From Actinobacteria bacterium OV320 (GTDB lineage: Bacteria; Actinomycetota; Actinomycetes; Streptomycetales; Streptomycetaceae): a stretch of DNA of 64,000 nucleotides. The translations under genes were made by a program, and so were the position numbers. The notes beneath the pieces were generated by a model that saw only the letters and a list, made by a program, of their open reading frames with translations, searched no databases and was not told the DNA's origin. This document shows positions 47,888 through 57,562 of this stretch, in pieces (position 1 is the stretch's first letter; every line of letters starts with the position of its first letter). The stretch is taken from NCBI GenBank assembly GCA_001298545.1, contig LJCX01000005.1, positions 186,001-250,000 of the forward strand. The letters are read 5' to 3'.

Positions 47888-48325
47888 TCACTTCTTGGAC
47901 TTCGCGGCCTTGGGCGTCACCAGCCGGCTGCCGCTCCAGTCCTTGCCCACGCTGACGCTCTTGCTGGCCGACAGACCCGCAGTCGTCGAGGCTTCGGAGA
48001 TGTCGCTCGGCTCCACGTATCCCGTACGGCCGGTCTTCGGCGTCAGGAGGAGGATCGACCCGCCTTCTTCGATGTACGTGGTGGCGTCCACCAGCGCATC
48101 CGTCAGGTCTCCGTCATCGTCGCGGAACCAGAGCACCACGGCGTCGGCGACGTCGTCGTAGTCCTCGTCCACCAGATCGCTGCCGATGACTTCCTCAATG
48201 GACTCGCGGAGCTCCTGGTCGACGTCGTCGTCGTAGCCGATCTCCTGGACCACCTGCTCGGGCTGGAAACCCAGCCTGACGGCAGGGCTGGTCCGCTCCT
48301 CCGCGTGGTCCGCGGTCGCGCTCAC
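47888..48325 (-). CDS. DUF3052 family protein
   Basis: Acidic protein of 145 aa: LGFQPEQVVQEIGYDDDVDQEL (residues 18-39), then a strand VVLWFRDDDGDLTDALVDAT and the conserved SILLLTPKTGRTGYVEPSDISEA. DUF3052 proteins are conserved in actinobacteria and resemble SAM-like folds, but their function is unknown. GGAGGCAACCC lies before the GTG at 48325. It is divergent from aceE, with 405 bp between. Confidence 0.9.
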   Translation of the reverse strand: MSATADHAEERTSPAVRLGFQPEQVVQEIGYDDDVDQELRESIEEVIGSDLVDEDYDDVADAVVLWFRDDDGDLTDALVDATTYIEEGGSILLLTPKTGRTGYVEPSDISEASTTAGLSASKSVSVGKDWSGSRLVTPKAAKSKK

Positions 48326-48730
48326 GGGTTGCCTCCTGATCATGTTTTGGGGAATTACTCAGCCACGCGCGTGCGCGAAGCATTGGCCGTAGTCCACACG
48401 GACGGGACGGATCGCGCAAGTACCCGGCGGTTCGGACCGCCGAAACGGTGACGATCCTGGCCGTGTCGACGCAACTCCAGGCACGCGATTCGGACGGATG
48501 GTGACGTACACCACACCTATCTGCCCTGTTTGCGTATTTGAGAACCATCCAAGGGTACGAGATTCGAACGAGTGCCGGTTACCTCGGGGTAGAGATGACG
48601 TTTGCGGCCCCTAGGTACACGATGGGGGCGGTGCAGGCACTGGAGAGTCAGCGAGACACCCCGCGAGGCACCCGCGAGGCACGAACGAGAAACACCGTCC
48701 CACCCAGCCCTCTGACAGGTAAGGAACAGC
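48326..48730. other. Intergenic region upstream of aceE
   Basis: About 400 bp without a gene, holding promoters for the DUF3052 gene and for aceE. It is AT-richer than its surroundings near 48520-48545 (tgtttgcgtatttgag). A weak inverted repeat ggatggt ... accatcc (48496-48502 and 48544-48550) flanks this stretch. I see no small gene. Confidence 0.5.
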
Positions 48731-51478
48731 GTGGCTTCCGGATCCGATCGCAACCCGATCATCATTGGCGGCCTTCCGAGTCAGGTTCCTGACTTCGACC
48801 CCGAGGAAACCCAGGAGTGGCTCGACTCCCTCGACGCCGCGATCGACGAGCGCGGCCGGGAGCGGGCCCGCTATCTGATGCTCCGGCTGATCGAACGGGC
48901 CCGCGAGAAGCGGGTGGCCGTGCCCGAGATGCGCAGCACGGACTACGTCAACACCATCCCCACCCGGGCCGAGCCCTTCTTCCCGGGCAACGAGGAGATC
49001 GAGCGCCGGATCCTCAACGCGACCCGCTGGAACGCGGCCGTGATGGTGTCCAGGGCCCAGCGGCCGGGCATCGGGGTGGGCGGTCACATCGCCACCTTCG
49101 CCTCCTCCGCGTCCCTCTACGACGTCGGCTTCAACCACTTCTTCCGCGGCAAGGACGAGGGCGACGGCGGCGACCAGGTCTTCTTCCAGGGGCACGCCTC
49201 CCCGGGCATCTACGCGCGCGCGTTCCTGCTCGACCGGCTGAGCGAGCAGAACCTGGACGCGTTCCGCCAGGAGAAGTCGAAGGCGCCGGACGGGCTGTCC
49301 TCGTACCCGCACCCGCGTCTGATGCCGGACTTCTGGGAGTTCCCGACCGTGTCGATGGGTCTCGGCCCGATCGGCGCGATCTACCAGGCGCGGATGAACC
49401 GCTACATGCACGCGCGCGGGATCGCCGACACGTCGAAGTCGCATGTGTGGGCGTTCCTCGGCGACGGCGAGATGGACGAGCCGGAGTCGCTCGGCCAGCT
49501 GACCATCGCCGCACGTGAGGGCCTGGACAACCTGACCTTCGTCGTCAACTGCAACCTCCAGCGCCTGGACGGGCCGGTGCGCGGCAACGGCAAGGTCATC
49601 CAGGAGCTGGAGTCGGTCTTCCGGGGCGCCGGCTGGAACGTGATCAAGCTGATCTGGGACCGCTCCTGGGACCCGCTGCTCGCCCAGGACCGCGACGGCA
49701 CCCTCGTCAACCGGATGAACACCACGCCGGACGGCCAGTACCAGACCTACGCCACCGAGTCCGGCGCCTACATCCGCGACCACTTCTTCGGCGACGACCA
49801 GCGGCTGCGCGCGATGGTCGAGGGCATGACCGACGACCAGATCCTGCACCTGGGCCGCGGCGGTCACGACCACCGGAAGATCTACGCGGCGTTCAAGGCG
49901 GCCGTGGAGCACACCGGCCAGCCGACGGTCATCCTCGCCAAGACGGTCAAGGGCTGGACGCTGGGGCCGAACTTCGAGGGCCGCAACGCCACGCACCAGA
50001 TGAAGAAGCTGACGGTCTCCGACCTCAAGGGCTTCCGCGACCGGCTGCACCTGCCGATCTCCGACAAGGAGCTGGAGGGCGGCCTCCCGCCGTACTTCCA
50101 CCCCGGGCGGAACTCGGAGGAGATCCAGTACATGCACGACCGCCGCAAGGGTCTCGGCGGTTACGTCCCGACCCGTGTCGTGCGCTCGAGGCCGCTCGCG
50201 CTACCGGACGACAAGACGTACGCGAGTGTGAAGAAGGGCTCGGGTCAGCAGTCCATCGCGACGACCATGGCCTTTGTGCGGCTCCTCAAGGACCTCATGC
50301 GGGACAAGGAGCTCGGCAAGCGCTTCGTGCTGATCGCGCCGGACGAGTACCGCACGTTCGGCATGGACTCCTTCTTCCCGAGCGCGAAGATCTACAACCC
50401 GCTCGGCCAGCAGTACGAGGCGGTGGACCGGGATCTGCTGCTCGCCTACAAGGAGTCGCCGACCGGGCAGATGCTGCACGACGGCATCTCGGAGGCCGGC
50501 TGCACGGCGTCCCTGATCGCGGCGGGCTCGGCGTACGCCACCCACGGCGAACCGCTGATCCCGGTCTACGTCTTCTACTCGATGTTCGGTTTCCAGCGCA
50601 CCGGCGACCAGTTCTGGCAGATGTCGGACCAGCTGGCGCGCGGTTTCGTGCTGGGTGCGACCGCCGGCCGGACGACCCTGACCGGTGAGGGCCTCCAGCA
50701 CGCGGACGGCCACTCGCAGCTGCTCGCCTCGACGAACCCGGGCTGTGTCGCCTACGACCCGGCCTTCGGCTTCGAGATCGCGCACATCGTGCGGGACGGT
50801 CTGCGCAGGATGTACGGCAGTTCCGCCGAGCACCCGCACGGTGAGGACGTCTTCTACTACCTGACCGTCTACAACGAGCCGATCCAGCACCCCGCCGAGC
50901 CGGACGACGTGGACGTCGAGGGCATCCTCAAGGGCGTCCACCGCTTCAGCGAGGGCACCTCGGGGTCGATCCCGGCACAGATCCTCGCGTCCGGTGTGGC
51001 CGTCCCCTGGGCGGTCGAGGCGCAGAAGATCCTCGCCGAGGAGTGGAACGTCAAGGCGGACGTCTGGTCCGCCACCTCCTGGAACGAGCTGCGGCGCGAG
51101 GCCGTCGAGGTCGAGCGGCACAACCTGCTGCACCCGGAGGAGGAGCAGCGGGTGCCGTACGTGACGCGGAAGCTGGCCGGGGCCGAGGGGCCGTTCGTGG
51201 CCGTCTCGGACTGGATGCGGTCGGTCCCCGACCAGATCGCGCGCTGGGTGCCGGGCACCTACCAGTCGCTGGGCGCGGACGGCTTCGGCTTCGCGGACAC
51301 CCGGGGCGCGGCTCGCCGCTTCTTCCACATCGACGCGCAGTCGATCGTGGTCGGGGTGCTGACCGAGCTGGCCAAGGAGGGCAAGGTCGACCGGTCGCTG
51401 CTGAAGCAGGCCATCGACCGGTACCAGTTGCTGGACGTGTCGGCGGCGGACCCGGGGGCGGCCGGAGGCGACGCGTAG
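48731..51478 (+). CDS. aceE: Pyruvate dehydrogenase E1 component, homodimeric type
   Basis: Large thiamine-diphosphate enzyme of 915 aa that decarboxylates pyruvate and acetylates the lipoyl domain of E2. It is the E. coli AceE-like homodimeric type. Visible are the ThDP-Mg motif [13 protein letters not shown] (G-D-G then N, near residues 240-266), [25 protein letters not shown] and [13 protein letters not shown]. The C-terminal PYR region contains [19 protein letters not shown] sequence and [25 protein letters not shown] lies before the GTG. A strong terminator follows. Confidence 0.96.
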   Translation: MASGSDRNPIIIGGLPSQVPDFDPEETQEWLDSLDAAIDERGRERARYLMLRLIERAREKRVAVPEMRSTDYVNTIPTRAEPFFPGNEEIERRILNATRWNAAVMVSRAQRPGIGVGGHIATFASSASLYDVGFNHFFRGKDEGDGGDQVFFQGHASPGIYARAFLLDRLSEQNLDAFRQEKSKAPDGLSSYPHPRLMPDFWEFPTVSMGLGPIGAIYQARMNRYMHARGIADTSKSHVWAFLGDGEMDEPESLGQLTIAAREGLDNLTFVVNCNLQRLDGPVRGNGKVIQELESVFRGAGWNVIKLIWDRSWDPLLAQDRDGTLVNRMNTTPDGQYQTYATESGAYIRDHFFGDDQRLRAMVEGMTDDQILHLGRGGHDHRKIYAAFKAAVEHTGQPTVILAKTVKGWTLGPNFEGRNATHQMKKLTVSDLKGFRDRLHLPISDKELEGGLPPYFHPGRNSEEIQYMHDRRKGLGGYVPTRVVRSRPLALPDDKTYASVKKGSGQQSIATTMAFVRLLKDLMRDKELGKRFVLIAPDEYRTFGMDSFFPSAKIYNPLGQQYEAVDRDLLLAYKESPTGQMLHDGISEAGCTASLIAAGSAYATHGEPLIPVYVFYSMFGFQRTGDQFWQMSDQLARGFVLGATAGRTTLTGEGLQHADGHSQLLASTNPGCVAYDPAFGFEIAHIVRDGLRRMYGSSAEHPHGEDVFYYLTVYNEPIQHPAEPDDVDVEGILKGVHRFSEGTSGSIPAQILASGVAVPWAVEAQKILAEEWNVKADVWSATSWNELRREAVEVERHNLLHPEEEQRVPYVTRKLAGAEGPFVAVSDWMRSVPDQIARWVPGTYQSLGADGFGFADTRGAARRFFHIDAQSIVVGVLTELAKEGKVDRSLLKQAIDRYQLLDVSAADPGAAGGDA

Positions 51479-51491
51479 CGCTCGGCGTGCG

Positions 51492-51525
51492 AAGGGGTGG
51501 TGGAGCCGTGGCTTCACCACCCCTT
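51492..51525 (+). terminator. Terminator after aceE
   Basis: Arms aaggggtggtggagcc and ggcttcaccacccctt form a 16-bp stem with one G-U pair and a 2-nt loop just after the aceE stop. Confidence 0.88.
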
Positions 51526-51547
51526 ACTCGTTCTTTACGATGCGGGC

Positions 51548-52381
51548 ATGCAAGAACAATCGGCGCAGAGCCGGTGGGAGCTCTGGACCCAGCGCCCGTT
51601 GCTGGGCCTCGCCGTGGTGTTCGCCGTCGCCTACGCCGTGCCGATCGTGGACACCTCGGCCGACCACACGCTGACCACCGCCTGCACCGCGGTCGAGTGG
51701 GTGGTGTGGGGCGCGTTCGCCGTGGACTATGTGGTCCGGCTGGCGCTGACGTCCGACCGGCGGCGCTTCGTGCGCACGCACTGGCTGGACCTGTGCGCGG
51801 TGTTGCTGCCGCTGGCGCAGCAGCTCAAGCTGCTGCGGCTGGTCTCGACGCTGCTGCTGGTGGGGCGGCGGGCGCGGATGGCCTCGCAGATCCGGATGAC
51901 GACGTATGTCGTGGGGGCGGTCGTCGGGCTGCTGATGTTCGGGTCGCTCGCCGTGCTCTCGGTGGAGCGGGAGTCGCCGGACGGGAACATCCGCACGCTG
52001 GGTGACGCGCTGTGGTGGTCGTTCACGACGATGACGACCGTGGGGTACGGGGACCACGCGCCGACCACCGGACTGGGGCGGATCATCGCCGTCGGGCTGA
52101 TGCTCTCCGGGATCGCGCTGCTCGGTGTCGTGACCGCGAACATCGCCGCGTGGTTCATCGCCCGGTTCGACAAGGACGACGTCGAGGAACGCGCCCAGAC
52201 GGAGGCGATCCTGGCCCTGACGCAGGAGGTACGGGCGCTGCGGGCGGAAGTGGCGGCCCTGCGGAGCGGACCCGAAGGGGCGCTGCGGGACGAGCCCGAG
52301 GGGGCGCTGCGGGACAGGCCCGAGGGGGCGCTGCGCCCCGGGCCCCCGCCCGCCGTGCCGCCCCACCAGCCGTCCCGGTAG
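51548..52381 (+). CDS. Voltage-gated-type potassium channel with repeat tail
   Basis: Channel of 277 aa. A voltage-sensor-like region is present: helices to residue 50, then DYVVRLALTSDRRRFVRTHWLD and LKLLRLVSTLLLVGRRARMASQIR with spaced Arg. Pore region: ALWWSFTTMTTVGYGDHAPTT, with the selectivity filter TVGYGD (about residues 163-168). A cytoplasmic coiled-coil (ALTQEVRALRAEVAALR) follows. The C-terminus has three tandem repeats of GPEGALRD type, then a Pro-rich tail. The ATG at 51548 has no strong ribosome binding site. It is probably tetrameric. Confidence 0.9.
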   Translation: MQEQSAQSRWELWTQRPLLGLAVVFAVAYAVPIVDTSADHTLTTACTAVEWVVWGAFAVDYVVRLALTSDRRRFVRTHWLDLCAVLLPLAQQLKLLRLVSTLLLVGRRARMASQIRMTTYVVGAVVGLLMFGSLAVLSVERESPDGNIRTLGDALWWSFTTMTTVGYGDHAPTTGLGRIIAVGLMLSGIALLGVVTANIAAWFIARFDKDDVEERAQTEAILALTQEVRALRAEVAALRSGPEGALRDEPEGALRDRPEGALRPGPPPAVPPHQPSR

Positions 52382-52401
52382 GCCGCAGGGCGGGGGCGGC
52401 G

Positions 52402-52707
52402 CTACAGCAGCCCGTTGCCCGTGCCGGTCGCTCCCGCCAGCCAGATGAGTGCCAGCAGGGTGTCGATCGCTCCGAGGGCGACGGCGACCAGGGCCGGTAC
52501 CGGACGGGAACCCGCCCAGCTGCGGCCCATGGCCAGCCAGCCGCAGACGATCGCCGCCGGGCCGAGGATGATCCCCAGCGCGAAGAATCCGGCGACCGCG
52601 CAGACGAGGCCGACGATGCCGAGCGTCGCGCGATCCGGCCCGGTCCGTGACCCCATGCGGCCACGTGAGCGGGGGTACCTGCGCGTGCCGTTTCCGAAGC
52701 CGGCCAT
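52402..52707 (-). CDS. DUF4190-like small membrane protein
   Basis: Protein of 101 aa with a basic N-terminus and two hydrophobic helices separated by WLAMGRSWAGSRPVP: RATLGIVGLVCAVAGFFALGIILGPAAIVCG, then ALVAVALGAIDTLLALIWLAGA. This matches the DUF4190 pattern. GGGAG lies before the ATG at 52707. It converges with the K+ channel gene. Confidence 0.78.
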   Translation of the reverse strand: MAGFGNGTRRYPRSRGRMGSRTGPDRATLGIVGLVCAVAGFFALGIILGPAAIVCGWLAMGRSWAGSRPVPALVAVALGAIDTLLALIWLAGATGTGNGLL

Positions 52708-52937
52708 CGAACAACTCCCTGGATTCCGGGGATGTGTTGTTCTTCGGGTACCCGCGACACGCGGAACATTCCCCGCAGTTGCCGGGCAGTCGGCGCGCTG
52801 TCCCCCTCCGGCAGCGCGCCGCGGCCCTGGCCGTCCTCCCATCCGGAGGACTTGACTAACTGTGACCTGCGGCGCGTGCCGGATGCGAGGAACCTTTAGC
52901 GTTGTCACCCTGATAGGGGAAAGTTGTTGAAGTTCCG

Positions 52938-54557
52938 TCAGATATGACCCACGCCCGCGCCCGCTTCCGCGTTCTCGCCCCGCTTGGTGAGCAGTGCGAC
53001 GAACACGGCGACGACCGCGACCCCGGCGGCGACCAGCGAGGCGAGGCTCATCCCGGAGATGAACGTGTCGTGGGCGACGTCCGTGATCTTCGCGGCGATC
53101 GCTGCGGGGGTGCCCTCGGCCACCGGCGCCACGCCGACCTGGACCGCCTCGGAGGCCTGGTCCAGCTGGGCCGGGGTGAGTTCGGGCAGGCCCGCGCCCG
53201 TCCAGTTGGCCGGCAGGTCGCCGTCCACCTTGGAGGCCATCACGGCGCCCAGGACGGCCGTACCGAGGCTGCCGCCGATCTGCATGGCCGCCTGCTGGAG
53301 GCCGCCCGCGACGCCGGACAATTCCATGGGGGCGTTGCCCACGATGACCTCCGTCGCGCCGACCATGACGGGGGCGAGACCGAAGCCCAGCAGGGCGAAC
53401 CAGATCGACATGAGACCGCTGCCGGTGTCCGTCTCCAGCGTGGACATGCCGTACATGGCGATCGCGGTGGCGGCCATACCGCCCGCCAGCGGGATGCGCG
53501 GGCCGAGCTTGGTGATCGCCGCGCCCGCGAGCGGGGAGCCGACGATCATCATGCCGGTCAGCGGAAGCAGGTGCAGGCCCGCGTCGATCGGGCTCATGCC
53601 GTGCACGTTCTGGAGGTAGAACGTCACGAAGAACAGGCCGCCCATGAAGGCGATCGCCATCAGGACCATGAGGACCACACCCGCCGACAGCGGGACCGAA
53701 CGGAACAGCGCCAGCGGGATGAGCGGCTCCTTCACCTTGGTCTCCCAGAAGGCGAAGGCCGCGAAGAGCACCGTGGAGCCGACCAGGAACGCCCAGGTCA
53801 GGCCGTCGGCCCAGCCCCAGGTCGGCGCCTTGATCAGGGCCCAGACCAGGCAGAACATCGCGCCCGAGAGGAAGGCGATGCCGAGGAGGTCGAAGGAGCG
53901 CGGGGCGTTCTCGGCGCGGTGGTCGAGCAGGATCACCACGCCCAGGACCAGGGCGAGGGCGCCGACCGGCACGTTGATGAAGAACACCGACTGCCAGTTG
54001 ACGTGCTCGACGAGGACACCGCCGAGGATCGGGCCGCCGGCGGTGGACGCGCCGATGACCATGCCCCACAGACCGATCGCCATGTTGAGCTTCTCGGCCG
54101 GGAAGGTCGCGCGCAGCAGACCCAGCGCGGCCGGCATCAGCAGGGCGCCGAACAGGCCCTGGAAGACGCGGAAGGTGACGACCAGCGCGATGCTGTCGGA
54201 GAGGCCGATCGCGCCGGAGGCGGCCGCGAAGCCGACGACGCCTATCAGGAACGTCTGGCGGTGGCCGAAGCGGTCACCGAGCTTGCCCGCGGTGATCAGG
54301 GAGACCGCGAGGGCGAGGAAGTAGGCGTTGGTGATCCACTGGACCTCGGCGAAGGTGGCGCCCAGGTCGCTGGCGATGGCCGGGTTGGCGATGGCCACGA
54401 TGGTGCCGTCGAGGGCCACCATCATGACGCCGACGGCGACGGTGATGAGGGTGAACCACGGGTGGCCGCGCAGCCCCTTGGCGGGCGGTCCGTCCGACGG
54501 ATCGGCCGGTGCCCTGTCGCCCGGCCCCGTCGCGTCGATGGTGGTCTGACTGGTCAT
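52938..54557 (-). CDS. DHA2 family MFS drug exporter
   Basis: Exporter of 539 aa with 14 helices: MMVALDGTIVAIANPAIASDL is the helix-1 motif (LDxTIVNVALP type), and GKLGDRFGHRQTF the 2/3 loop. Motif C is AGGPILGGVLVEHVNW. Members pump drugs in exchange for H+. The start at 54557 has no ribosome binding site and lies close to the presumed promoter, which suggests a leaderless message. It is divergent from a TetR regulator, which probably represses it. Confidence 0.9.
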   Translation of the reverse strand: MTSQTTIDATGPGDRAPADPSDGPPAKGLRGHPWFTLITVAVGVMMVALDGTIVAIANPAIASDLGATFAEVQWITNAYFLALAVSLITAGKLGDRFGHRQTFLIGVVGFAAASGAIGLSDSIALVVTFRVFQGLFGALLMPAALGLLRATFPAEKLNMAIGLWGMVIGASTAGGPILGGVLVEHVNWQSVFFINVPVGALALVLGVVILLDHRAENAPRSFDLLGIAFLSGAMFCLVWALIKAPTWGWADGLTWAFLVGSTVLFAAFAFWETKVKEPLIPLALFRSVPLSAGVVLMVLMAIAFMGGLFFVTFYLQNVHGMSPIDAGLHLLPLTGMMIVGSPLAGAAITKLGPRIPLAGGMAATAIAMYGMSTLETDTGSGLMSIWFALLGFGLAPVMVGATEVIVGNAPMELSGVAGGLQQAAMQIGGSLGTAVLGAVMASKVDGDLPANWTGAGLPELTPAQLDQASEAVQVGVAPVAEGTPAAIAAKITDVAHDTFISGMSLASLVAAGVAVVAVFVALLTKRGENAEAGAGVGHI

Positions 54558-54624
54558 GCGTTCGAGGTTAGTGACAGCCGCTGACAATTGACAAACGAGT
54601 TCAGAAGTCGGTAACTGACACATC
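54558..54624. promoter_or_regulatory. Divergent TetR/MFS promoter-operator region
   Basis: The 67-bp gap between the exporter and the TetR gene is AT-rich for this genome. It contains ggttagtgac and ggtaactgac as imperfect repeats at about 54562 and 54608, and the near-palindrome tgacaattgaca in the middle. Both genes lack clear ribosome binding sites, which fits leaderless transcripts. The TetR protein would bind here. Confidence 0.6.
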
Positions 54625-55251
54625 ATGGAAACTCTGCGTGAGCGCAAGAAGCAGCGCACCCGGGACGCGCTGCTGCGCGCCGCCGTGGAGCTGTTCACCT
54701 CGCAGGGCTACGAGGGGACCACCGTCGACGAGATCGCCGCCGCCGTCGACGTCTCGCAGCGCACCTTCTTCCGCTATTTCGCCGGGAAGGACGAGGCCGC
54801 GCTCGCCCTGGTGGAGATGACGGTGGAGCGGTTCGTCGAGGCGGTGCGCGCGCGTCCGCCGCACGAGCCGCCGCTGGAGGCGCTGCGCCAGGCGGTGCTG
54901 GAAGGCTGGTACTCGATCAACGAGGTCGTCGAGTCCGTCGTACCCGTGGAGCTGTATCTGCGCATGTACCGGGTGATCGAGTCGACGCCGGTGCTGCTCG
55001 CCGCGCATCTGCGACGCTCGGTGGAGGTGGAGGAGGACCTCGCGCGGGTGATCGCCGAGCGGGAGGGGCTCGACGTGGACGCCGATCCGCGGCCGCGGCT
55101 GGCGGTGGCCGTCTTCAGCGGGGTGATGCGGGTGACGGAACGGCAGTGGTCCACCGGCGCGGACTTCAGCCTGGACCGGATCCGCGCGCTGACTTCCCTG
55201 TATCTCGACGGGGTGGGTCCCGCCCTGCTGGGCGACTGGCGCGAGGCCTGA
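54625..55251 (+). CDS. TetR family transcriptional regulator
   Basis: Regulator of 208 aa. The N-terminal HTH is typical: RTRDALLRAAVELFTSQGYEGTTVDEIAAAVDVSQRTFFRYFAGKDE (residues 11-57). The rest is the helical ligand-binding domain. The gene is divergent from the DHA2 exporter over only 67 bp, so it most likely represses itself and the exporter and is released by a substrate drug. Confidence 0.93.
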   Translation: METLRERKKQRTRDALLRAAVELFTSQGYEGTTVDEIAAAVDVSQRTFFRYFAGKDEAALALVEMTVERFVEAVRARPPHEPPLEALRQAVLEGWYSINEVVESVVPVELYLRMYRVIESTPVLLAAHLRRSVEVEEDLARVIAEREGLDVDADPRPRLAVAVFSGVMRVTERQWSTGADFSLDRIRALTSLYLDGVGPALLGDWREA

Positions 55252-55380
55252 CGGACATACGCGGGGGCTGGCGGACATAGAGACCTAAAAGCCTTTATGA
55301 CCCTTGCCACGTCCACTGAAACGTGATCCCCGTCACTTGGGTCACCCGAGACCCTCTCGTTCTCCTAGTGTGTCCTTTCA

Positions 55381-56598
55381 GTGACTTCCTTCGACACCTC
55401 CCCGCAACTCAACGTCTGGCGCGCACTGGCCGCCCTGGCCGTGGTGTTCGTGATGCTGGCGACCACCGGCTGGACGGCCCTGCGCCACCAGCGGGAGACC
55501 ACCGCGCTGCAGACCTCGCGCTCGGAGTGGGAGCACGGCCTGCTGGCCGGGCACCGGTTGCCGGACCCCGACTCCGCCCCCGCCCGGCTCACCCGCTTCT
55601 TCGCCTCGCTCACCGCTCCGCAGCGGACCGTGCTCGTGCACGAGTACCCGCTCGCGGTGGGCAACATGAACGGCGCCCCCGCCGAACTGCGCTACCGCGC
55701 CAACCGGGTGGCGCTGCTCCAGCAGATCCGGCTCGAGCGCACCCGCATGCACGACAACCGGCTCACGCCCTCGGGGCAGCAGCTGGCCGGCCGGCGCATG
55801 CATCGCTACGAGTCGATGAGCACCGCCGACCGGCAGATCCTCGCCTTCGATCCGGAGGGCTCCGGCCGGGTCGCCGAAGTGTTCGGCAGCCTCGACAAGG
55901 CCGAGCGGATCTCCGTCGTCGTCCCCGGCGTCGACACCGATCTGCTCACCTTCCAGCGCACGAACCGCAAGTACTCGGCGCCGGTCGGCATGGCCCAGGC
56001 CCTCTGGTCGGCCGAGCGCGAGGCGAGCCCCTCGACGCCCACGGCCGTGATCGCCTGGGCCGACTACACCTCCCCCGACGGCCTCGGCATCGACTCGGCC
56101 ACCGCGATGCGCGCCGAGAGCGGCGCCGTCCGGCTGAACGCCCTGCTGAGCGCCCTGCCGGGCAGCGCGCCCGTCTCGATGTTCTGCCACAGCTACGGCT
56201 CGGTGGTGTGCGGGGTCGCCGCGCACGCCATGCCGGACCGGGTGGCCGACATCGCGGTGGCCGGCAGCCCCGGGATGCGGGTGGAGAACGCGGCCCAGCT
56301 CGACACCGACGCCCGGGTGTGGGCGATGCGGGACGCCGACGACTGGGTGCAGGACGTGCCGCACCTGGAGGTCGGCGGTCTCGGACACGGCGAGGACCCG
56401 ATGGCGCGGGAGTTCGGCGCGCGGGTGCTGTCGGCGCGGGAGGCCAAGGGCCACGGCGGCTACTTCGAACCGGGTACGGACAGCCTGCGCAACTTCGCCG
56501 AGATCGGCACTGGCGCGTACCGCTCGGTGGAGTGCGCCCACGATGATGCCGCCTGCACAGTGGGTTTGTCCGATACGACAGAGGCCGGACGCGCGTAG
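55381..56598 (+). CDS. DUF1023 alpha/beta hydrolase with N-terminal membrane helix
   Basis: Protein of 405 aa with an N-terminal membrane helix (about residues 14-32). The DUF1023 domain shows the conserved strand ERISVVVPGVDTDLLTFQR and the nucleophile motif MFCHSYGSVVCG (C-H-S-Y-G-S, Ser nucleophile). Later strands have VAVAGSPGMR and DWVQDVPHLEVGGLGHG, with His in the last. DUF1023 enzymes are predicted serine hydrolases of secreted or surface substrates in actinobacteria. It has a GTG start without a clear ribosome binding site, possibly leaderless. Confidence 0.85.
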   Translation: MTSFDTSPQLNVWRALAALAVVFVMLATTGWTALRHQRETTALQTSRSEWEHGLLAGHRLPDPDSAPARLTRFFASLTAPQRTVLVHEYPLAVGNMNGAPAELRYRANRVALLQQIRLERTRMHDNRLTPSGQQLAGRRMHRYESMSTADRQILAFDPEGSGRVAEVFGSLDKAERISVVVPGVDTDLLTFQRTNRKYSAPVGMAQALWSAEREASPSTPTAVIAWADYTSPDGLGIDSATAMRAESGAVRLNALLSALPGSAPVSMFCHSYGSVVCGVAAHAMPDRVADIAVAGSPGMRVENAAQLDTDARVWAMRDADDWVQDVPHLEVGGLGHGEDPMAREFGARVLSAREAKGHGGYFEPGTDSLRNFAEIGTGAYRSVECAHDDAACTVGLSDTTEAGRA

Positions 56599-56638
56599 AG
56601 ACGCAGGAATTGCGGCGCGCGCGGGGAGGGGACGAAGA

Positions 56639-57532
56639 ATGGGTGTCCCGCATACGATGAGCCGCATGGGTGACGTACTGGCCGGAATTCATGCCGCCTG
56701 GGAGTTCGATTCCGACTCCGTCCTCATCCGCTACGAACGGGGGCTGCGCACGCCCAAGCTGCTGTCGGCACTGGGCGAGCGCCGGATTCCGCTGGCGGCC
56801 ATCGGTCGGGTGACCCTGACCGCCGGCAAGCGCGGAACGGTCGTGCTCCAGGCGGAGCCGAGGCCGGGAGCCGACCCGTTGATGGAGGCGGCCGCGGGAC
56901 AGCTCAAGGAAGGGTGCGACCCGTACCGGCTGGTGCTGCCCGCCGAACGGGAGACGCTCGCCGAGTACTACGCCGACGAGCTGCGGGCGCGGCTGACCGA
57001 CTCCGGGCCGGCGGACCGGTTCCTCGTGGAGGCCCCCGAGGCGCCGCTGTCGTTCAAGGCGTACGACGGGAAGGCCTCGTTCGACGGGCGCACCGTGCGG
57101 TTCCGGTGGTTCTGGACTGGCGCGTCGTCGGCGAAGTGGAAGGCCGGCGACCAGAGCTTCGCCGTGTCCGCGCTGACCGGGGTCGAGTGGCGCTCGCCCG
57201 AGGTGTTCGAGGGGCATCTGCGGCTGCTGCGCGGCGAGGCCGCTGCGGCCCAGGCCGACCAGGATCCGGCGACCGTCGTCTTCGGACTGGGGTACGGGCC
57301 GGTGCACGAGTCGCTGCCGTTCGCGGCGGCGGTCCTCGCGGCGGTCCGCGGGCGCGGATCCGCGGCGGCGGTCCAGACGGCGGCCGTCCCGGCAGCGGCC
57401 GTGGTCGCGCCGCGCCGGGACCCCGCCGACATCGCCGAGCGGATCCGCCACCTCGGGGAACTGCACCTGGCCGGGCTGGTCACCGACGAGGAGTTCTCCG
57501 CCAAGAAGGCCGAGCTGCTCGCCGAGCTCTAG
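56639..57532 (+). CDS. DUF4429 and SHOCT domain protein
   Basis: Protein of 297 aa. Two DUF4429 modules are visible: AAWEFDSDSVLIRYERG-LLSALGERRIPLAAIGRV (N-terminal) and SFKAYDGKASFDGRTVRFRWFW (second). The C-terminus has a SHOCT domain (IAERIRHLGELHLAGLVTDEEFSAKKAELL). SHOCT is a short C-terminal oligomerisation domain. Function is unknown. The ATG at 56639 follows GGGGAGGGG at 7 nt; other in-frame ATGs at 56657 and 56666 are less favourable. Confidence 0.87.
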   Translation: MGVPHTMSRMGDVLAGIHAAWEFDSDSVLIRYERGLRTPKLLSALGERRIPLAAIGRVTLTAGKRGTVVLQAEPRPGADPLMEAAAGQLKEGCDPYRLVLPAERETLAEYYADELRARLTDSGPADRFLVEAPEAPLSFKAYDGKASFDGRTVRFRWFWTGASSAKWKAGDQSFAVSALTGVEWRSPEVFEGHLRLLRGEAAAAQADQDPATVVFGLGYGPVHESLPFAAAVLAAVRGRGSAAAVQTAAVPAAAVVAPRRDPADIAERIRHLGELHLAGLVTDEEFSAKKAELLAEL

Positions 57533-57562
57533 GACCCGACCCGAACGGGCGGGCCCCGGCTC

